From positions 1-55,998 of the forward strand of contig JABFVL010000042.1 of NCBI GenBank assembly GCA_013362805.1: a stretch of DNA of 55,998 nt, given 5' to 3'. Of this stretch, positions 52,253 through 55,998 are shown in pieces (position 1 is the first letter of the stretch; each line of letters opens with the position of its first letter). Under the pieces are notes generated by a model. That model made no database searches and was not told the origin of the DNA. It saw only the letters and a program-made list of their open reading frames with translations. Source of the stretch: Mycobacteriales bacterium. GTDB taxonomy: Bacteria > Actinomycetota > Actinomycetes > Mycobacteriales > QHCE01. The position numbers were made by a program, and so were the translations under genes.

Positions 52253-52324
52253 CTCGGCCGCCAGGACTCGAACCTGAACTAACGACACCAAAAGACGTCG
52301 TGCTGCCAATTACACTACGGCCGA
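52253..52324 (-). tRNA. tRNA-Gln (anticodon UUG)
   Basis: The 72-nt reverse-strand sequence has a perfect acceptor stem TCGGCCG/CGGCCGA, a G discriminator base, the D-arm AATTGGCAGC, the T-arm TCAGG-TTCGAGT-CCTGG and an anticodon loop TTTTGGT giving TTG. The anticodon stem ACGTC/GTCGT has a T·T mismatch at 30-40 in this alignment. No CCA is encoded. A tRNA-Gln next to glmU is usual in actinobacteria. Confidence 0.93.
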
Positions 52325-52443
52325 ATAACGCCCACGCACGCCACCAGTGTGACGTTTGGGCTCGACGATTGTCGCATGCGGCCATATTGGCGCGTACACA
52401 TGCCCCGGGACTCTTTTACAACGATCTCGCCTGAACTATTGCT

Positions 52444-52480
52444 TTACCTACGGGACCGTAAGTTACGGTGTCGTAGGTAA
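52444..52480. promoter_or_regulatory. 37-bp palindrome upstream of the desaturase gene
   Basis: Arms at 52444-52461 and 52463-52480 match at 16 of 18 positions around a central G: TTACCTACG..ACCGTAA and its complement TTACGGT..CGTAGGTAA. The two mismatched pairs are adjacent. It ends 15 bp before the SD of the desaturase gene. TTTACA (52415-52420) and TATTGC (52437-52442) could be a promoter whose start lies in the palindrome. A TetR-family regulator downstream in the same unit is the obvious ligand; this is inference. The length could fit two overlapping dimer sites. Confidence 0.75.
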
Positions 52481-52508
52481 GGCTCCCCCGCCCCAAGGAG
52501 GTTCCTCG

Positions 52509-53489
52509 TTGAACCCGCCACCCACCAGCACACTTGAACGCCCCACCGAGATCAAAACCAAACGCACCCCTAAGCCCATGCTCTTTGGCCGCCGCGGTCT
52601 GGCCGAACACATCGCCCTGTGGTGCTTCGTCACCATCCCACTCATCGCCGTGGCCGCCGCTGTGCCCGCCGCCTGGGGATGGGGACTCACCTGGCGCGAT
52701 GTCACCATCTTCGCCGTCTTTTACGTCATCGCCGGACTGGGAATCACCGTCGGATTCCACAGATATCTCACCCACGGCAGCTTCAAAGCCAAACGGGGGC
52801 TACGCATCGCGCTCGCCTTCGCCGGCTCCATGGGCATCGAAGGCTCACCCATCGGCTGGGTAGCCGCACACCGTCGACACCACCAATTCTCCGACGCCGA
52901 AGGAGACCCCCACTCCCCCTGGCGTTACGGCGAAACACTCCGAGGACTCACCAAAGGGTTTTTCTTCGCGCATATGGGCTGGCTCTTCGACCGTGACAAA
53001 ACCAATCCACAACGCTTCGCTCCAGACCTACTCGCCGACAAAGACATTCAAAAGATCAACAAGTACTACGTCGCTATCGTGGCCTTCTCAGCACTTGGCC
53101 CCGCACTGGCCGGAGCAACCTGGGCATTCCTGGCTGGCGATGCGATCTGGCCAGCCGCACTCACCGCACTGTTCTGGGGTGGCCTAGTGCGAATAGCCCT
53201 GCTGCACCATGTCACCTGGTCGATCAACTCGGTATGCCACATCGTCGGTGACAAGCCATTCGACTCCAAAGACAAAGCCGCTAACTTCTGGCCACTCGCC
53301 ATCCTTTCTTTCGGCGAAAGCTGGCATAACCTGCACCACGCCGACCCCACCTGCGCCCGACACGGCGTCGATCGCGGCCAAATCGACATATCAGCCAGAG
53401 TTATCTGGGCGTTCGAAAAACTTAGTTGGGCGCATAACGTCAAATGGCCCCGCGCCGACCGGCTAGCCGCCAAGCGATCGGCGGCATAG
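52509..53489 (+). CDS. Membrane fatty-acid desaturase (Δ9 type)
   Basis: The 326-residue protein has four membrane segments in two pairs and the three His boxes of acyl-CoA/acyl-lipid desaturases: FHRYLTHGSF, AAHRRHHQFSD and WHNLHHADPT. These bind the diiron centre that introduces a cis double bond in the fatty acyl chain. The start is TTG at 52509: AAGGAGG at 52495-52501 gives a 7-base gap, while the frame extended to 52356 would read through the palindrome. It is followed after 37 bp by a TetR-family gene. Final residues (DRLAAKRSAA) are basic and cytoplasmic. Function in membrane-fluidity control is well supported by the motifs; the acyl carrier is not known. Confidence 0.92.
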   Translation: MNPPPTSTLERPTEIKTKRTPKPMLFGRRGLAEHIALWCFVTIPLIAVAAAVPAAWGWGLTWRDVTIFAVFYVIAGLGITVGFHRYLTHGSFKAKRGLRIALAFAGSMGIEGSPIGWVAAHRRHHQFSDAEGDPHSPWRYGETLRGLTKGFFFAHMGWLFDRDKTNPQRFAPDLLADKDIQKINKYYVAIVAFSALGPALAGATWAFLAGDAIWPAALTALFWGGLVRIALLHHVTWSINSVCHIVGDKPFDSKDKAANFWPLAILSFGESWHNLHHADPTCARHGVDRGQIDISARVIWAFEKLSWAHNVKWPRADRLAAKRSAA

Positions 53490-53526
53490 GCGGCACCACC
53501 ACAGGCGGCATGCAAGGATTACTCAA

Positions 53527-54180
53527 GTGAATGAGGTCGAGAAAGACACGAAGAAAGCGAAACGCGGTACGCGCGTCCGAATGACCGGCAAGGAACGGCG
53601 CGAACAACTCCTCGACATTGGACGGAGTTTGTTCGCGCAGCGCGGGTTCGACGCCACCTCCATCGAAGAAATAGCTCATAAAGCCGGCGTGAGTAAACCG
53701 GTGGTATATGAGCATTTCGGTGGTAAAGAAGGGCTATTCGCAGTAGTCGTGGATCGCGAAATGCAAGCATTGCTCGATCAAGTAACCTCCGCGCTCACCG
53801 GAGATCGACCCAGGCTCTTGCTCGAGCAAGCCGCGTTGGCACTTCTGAATTACATTGACGACAATTCAGATGGATTCAGAATCCTGGTGCGGGACTCTCC
53901 AGTGCCGTCCACCAGCGGCAACTTTTCGAGTCTCATCAGCGACATCGCAACCCAAGTCGAATACATCTTGGCCGCCGAATTCAAAGCCCGCGACTTTGAC
54001 CCAAAACTTGCCGGTCTTTATTCACAGGCACTCGTCGGCATGGTCGCCCTCACCGGCCAATGGTGGCTTGAGGTGCGCAAACCCAAAAAACGTGATGTGG
54101 CGGCGCACCTGATCAACCTGGCTTGGCATGGTCTTTCTGGACTGGACCCCAAACCCAAGTTGGAAACCCAAGTGAAATAG
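53527..54180 (+). CDS. TetR/AcrR-family regulator, FasR-like
   Basis: The 217-residue protein has an N-terminal helix-turn-helix (RREQLLDIGRSLFAQRGFDATS, then IEEIAHKAGVSKPVVYEHFGGKEGLF) and an all-helical ligand-binding part. From memory the text around ERREQLL...VVYEHFGGKEGL and FRILVRDSP...SSL matches the FasR group of mycobacteria and relatives, which controls fatty-acid synthesis genes in response to long-chain acyl-CoA. GTG start with GCAAGGA about 9 bases upstream. It lies directly after a desaturase gene, so autoregulation of the pair through the upstream palindrome is likely. Convergent with the DUF4383 gene, 4 bp between stops. Repressor or activator cannot be read from the sequence. 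Confidence 0.88.
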   Translation: MNEVEKDTKKAKRGTRVRMTGKERREQLLDIGRSLFAQRGFDATSIEEIAHKAGVSKPVVYEHFGGKEGLFAVVVDREMQALLDQVTSALTGDRPRLLLEQAALALLNYIDDNSDGFRILVRDSPVPSTSGNFSSLISDIATQVEYILAAEFKARDFDPKLAGLYSQALVGMVALTGQWWLEVRKPKKRDVAAHLINLAWHGLSGLDPKPKLETQVK

Positions 54181-54184
54181 CGCT

Positions 54185-54649
54185 TTATGCGACCGCGGGA
54201 GTGGCGGCTTCTTTCTTCACGGCCTTCTTTTTCTTAGGACGAGACACAGCGCCGTACATTCCTGCGGTAAACAAGATCGTGCCAATGACGAACGAAACAT
54301 TCACATTGGTAACAGTGAACGCCAAGAAATTCGAATCAGTGCGCAACAAGGCGAGCATCGCCATCCCAGCAATCGACATCACCGAACCGATCGCGACATT
54401 GATCAACACATCCAAATTGCGACCAATCAGGTTGCCCACAACCAAGAGCACACCAGCGGCAATATTGAGAACCGCGAACGCCGGGTTCTGATTCAAACCC
54501 CACACCTGCTCGCCCGCCCGGTCAAAAAAATCCATTCCCGACGTCTTCACAAAGCCAGCCACGCCGTACACCGTCAGTGCGATGCCACTCAACAGAGCCA
54601 AGCCGCGATAAAAACCACGCATTGGATGGTCGACGGGAAAGTGCGCCAT
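54185..54649 (-). CDS. DUF4383 membrane protein
   Basis: The 154-residue protein has four hydrophobic segments (ALLSGIALTVYGVAGFV, AFAVLNIAAGVLLVVGNLI, LINVAIGSVMSIAGMAML, VSFVIGTILFTAGMYG) and a Lys-rich tail. The order and the pattern NPAFAVLNIAAG...GRN match the DUF4383 family of actinobacterial membrane proteins with unknown function. GAAGGA just upstream supports ATG at 54649. It stands alone between ispE and the FasR-like gene. Possible role in envelope stress; not shown by sequence. Confidence 0.85.
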   Translation of the reverse strand: MAHFPVDHPMRGFYRGLALLSGIALTVYGVAGFVKTSGMDFFDRAGEQVWGLNQNPAFAVLNIAAGVLLVVGNLIGRNLDVLINVAIGSVMSIAGMAMLALLRTDSNFLAFTVTNVNVSFVIGTILFTAGMYGAVSRPKKKKAVKKEAATPAVA

Positions 54650-54749
54650 GATTTTCCTTCCTCAGGCAGGCCCCACGCCAGATGGACAGAGGCGTGGCCG
54701 GCACTGATCTTAAAGCACCCGTGGCAACCACTCGCGGGCCACACACCCG

Positions 54750-55637
54750 TCAAGGGGTGTAGCTCAATTGAGCGCCCGGCACTGGCGCGGTGACTACAAG
54801 CGTGCGTCGGCAATGTGGAGCCAAAGCGGCCACCAAATGGTGCTCTTCGTCAGCGCTACGAGCCAGGAAAAAGATAGTCGGCCCCGAGCCCGACACAAGA
54901 CCGCTCGCCCCGCCACCGAGCTCCAAAACGTTGGCGAGCGTGTGGCGCAATGACAAACTGGCGGATTGCATATCGTTGCACAGCAACTCTGCGACCGCCC
55001 CTACATCGCCACGACGCAGCGCCGCCACAATGCCCTCGGGGTCGCTCGCCGATTCAGTGGTTGCCGCATCACCGCGAAGTCGGTCCAATTCGGCGTAGAC
55101 CGCCGGGGTGGACAAACCCTGGTGGGATATCGCCAACACCAAACGAAGATCAACATCGGCAGCGACCGGGGTAAGAATTTCTCCTCGTCCCGCTCCCAGG
55201 GCTACCCCGCCATACAGTGGGAAAGCGACGTCACTGCCCAACGTGCTTGCCAAGCCCGCGAGTTCGTCGACGGTCAACCCGGTTTTCCACAACTCGTTGC
55301 AGGCCAGCAATGTGCCCGCGGCGTCGGCGCTCCCCCCAGCCAAACCAGCCGCTACCGGAATCTGTTTGTGAATGTGCAAACTCACTTCGGGTTTAACGCC
55401 CGTTTCAGAGGCGAGCAGACTGGCCGCGCGATATGCCAGATTTCCCTGATCGGTAGGCAAATGGGCGCCTTCACCATCGACGGTGAGCCGCAAAGTTTCG
55501 CTCGACTCGGCCACAATGTCGTCATACAGCGAAACAGCACAGAAAACGGTCGCGACTTCGTGATAGCCATCTGTTCGGAGCGGCCCAACACCAAGATGCA
55601 GGTTCACTTTGGCAGGGACCCGCACACGTATTGTCAT
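54750..55637 (-). CDS. ispE: 4-diphosphocytidyl-2-C-methyl-D-erythritol kinase
   Basis: This 295-residue GHMP kinase phosphorylates CDP-ME in the MEP pathway to isoprenoids, including the polyprenyl carriers used by the glycan loci. It has VRVPAKVNLHLGVGPLRTDGYHE near the N-terminus (catalytic Lys in PAKVNLHL), the ATP loop IPVAAGLAGGSADAAGTL and the C-terminal GSGPTIFFLA (as SGLVSGSGPT). Length is usual. It lies 58 bp after rsmA on the same strand, the conserved order rsmA–ispE. Confidence 0.96.
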   Translation of the reverse strand: MTIRVRVPAKVNLHLGVGPLRTDGYHEVATVFCAVSLYDDIVAESSETLRLTVDGEGAHLPTDQGNLAYRAASLLASETGVKPEVSLHIHKQIPVAAGLAGGSADAAGTLLACNELWKTGLTVDELAGLASTLGSDVAFPLYGGVALGAGRGEILTPVAADVDLRLVLAISHQGLSTPAVYAELDRLRGDAATTESASDPEGIVAALRRGDVGAVAELLCNDMQSASLSLRHTLANVLELGGGASGLVSGSGPTIFFLARSADEEHHLVAALAPHCRRTLVVTAPVPGAQLSYTP

Positions 55638-55695
55638 GATCCTTGTCTACCAGCTGCCCGCTAGCCGTTCACTGCGTGTTGCGGGGTGCCGGTGG

Positions 55696-55998
55696 TTAAA
55701 TGTGGTGCTGCGCCGCGGCGAGCCGTGCGAAGTCAGAAATATCCAACTTCTCTCCCCGCTGGGTTGGCTCTATCCCAGCATGCCGCAGCACTTGCTCGGC
55801 GCGGGCCGGTGTTCCAGCCCAGCCCGCCAACGCGGCTCGCAAGGTTTTCCGGCGTTGCGCAAACGCCGCGTCCACCACCGCGAACACTTCTTTGCGGTCC
55901 CCAGCGGGCGGTTCCCGTCGGGTAAAGGCTGTCAACGCCGAATCGACATTGGGCACGGGCCAAAAAACCGAGCGCGGCACGGTATGAGACCGATGAGC
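55696..55998 (-). CDS. rsmA: 16S rRNA adenine dimethyltransferase RsmA, partial
   Basis: The last 100 residues are in the window; the frame runs off the right edge. [19 protein letters not shown] is the RsmA/KsgA signature after the catalytic domain, followed by the helical C-terminal domain ([29 protein letters not shown]). The enzyme dimethylates two adenines in helix 45 of 16S rRNA during 30S maturation. No start codon is visible. It heads the backbone rsmA–ispE. Confidence 0.95.
   Translation of the reverse strand, partial: AHRSHTVPRSVFWPVPNVDSALTAFTRREPPAGDRKEVFAVVDAAFAQRRKTLRAALAGWAGTPARAEQVLRHAGIEPTQRGEKLDISDFARLAAAQHHI

Overview
The window comes from an actinobacterium with moderately GC-rich DNA. 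The evidence is the conserved order rsmA–ispE–glmU–prs–rplY–pth–mfd–mazG–eno–ftsB–DUF501/ppx, a CTC-type bL25 with an acidic tail, a FasR-like TetR regulator, a DUF4383 protein, and frequent GTG/TTG starts behind strong Shine-Dalgarno (SD) sequences. I cannot name the genus. Read from the right edge leftwards, the minus-strand housekeeping backbone keeps its ancestral order. It is split by accessory blocks, and pth is flipped.

Left end (1-2920): three overlapping minus-strand genes behind two palindromes. They encode a NUDIX–winged-helix regulator of NrtR type, a nucleoside phosphorylase-fold protein with a C-terminal extension, and a repeat protein ending in a membrane segment that runs off the window. 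The second and third proteins share a short motif (FNN.G.N..V.I..QA.N...L), which suggests they belong together. The block lies at the 3' side of a tRNA-Leu gene. It is the best candidate here for an undescribed (defence-like) system.

2921-7245: tRNA-Leu(UAA), a family 5 uracil-DNA glycosylase, a DUF501–exopolyphosphatase fusion, FtsB/DivIC and enolase.

7353-18566: first envelope island. An oxidoreductase, a PLP aminotransferase and a left-handed-helix acetyltransferase match the WbpB/WbpE/WbpD logic for making a 3-amino-3-deoxy UDP-sugar. With them are a flippase-like membrane protein, a polyprenyl-phosphate-type GT2, a large polytopic protein and GtrA. Beside these lies an unusual set: two tachylectin-like proteins (one fused to a dimethylformamidase-like domain) and two small paralogous Cys-containing secreted proteins.

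18597-27925: mazG, a secreted subtilase, a secreted S33-type hydrolase, an unknown helical protein and mfd.

28004-44163: second envelope island. It holds a membrane-anchored protein, two Wzz-like proteins, a phosphoglycosyl transferase, a kinase-like protein, a GT4, a GT4–GT2 fusion, a Wzy/ligase-like protein, a Wzx-like flippase, a sulfotransferase, orphans and a secreted propeller protein. trpS sits inside it. Together these look sufficient to build and polymerise a surface glycan, perhaps a sulfated one.

44207-55998: a 1234-residue orphan, then pth, rplY, prs, glmU, tRNA-Gln, a fatty-acid desaturase with a 37-bp palindrome upstream and a FasR-like regulator downstream, DUF4383, ispE and the 3' part of rsmA.

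I found no CRISPR array, insertion sequence, transposase, integrase or rRNA. Family assignments are from reading motifs; no database search was possible.
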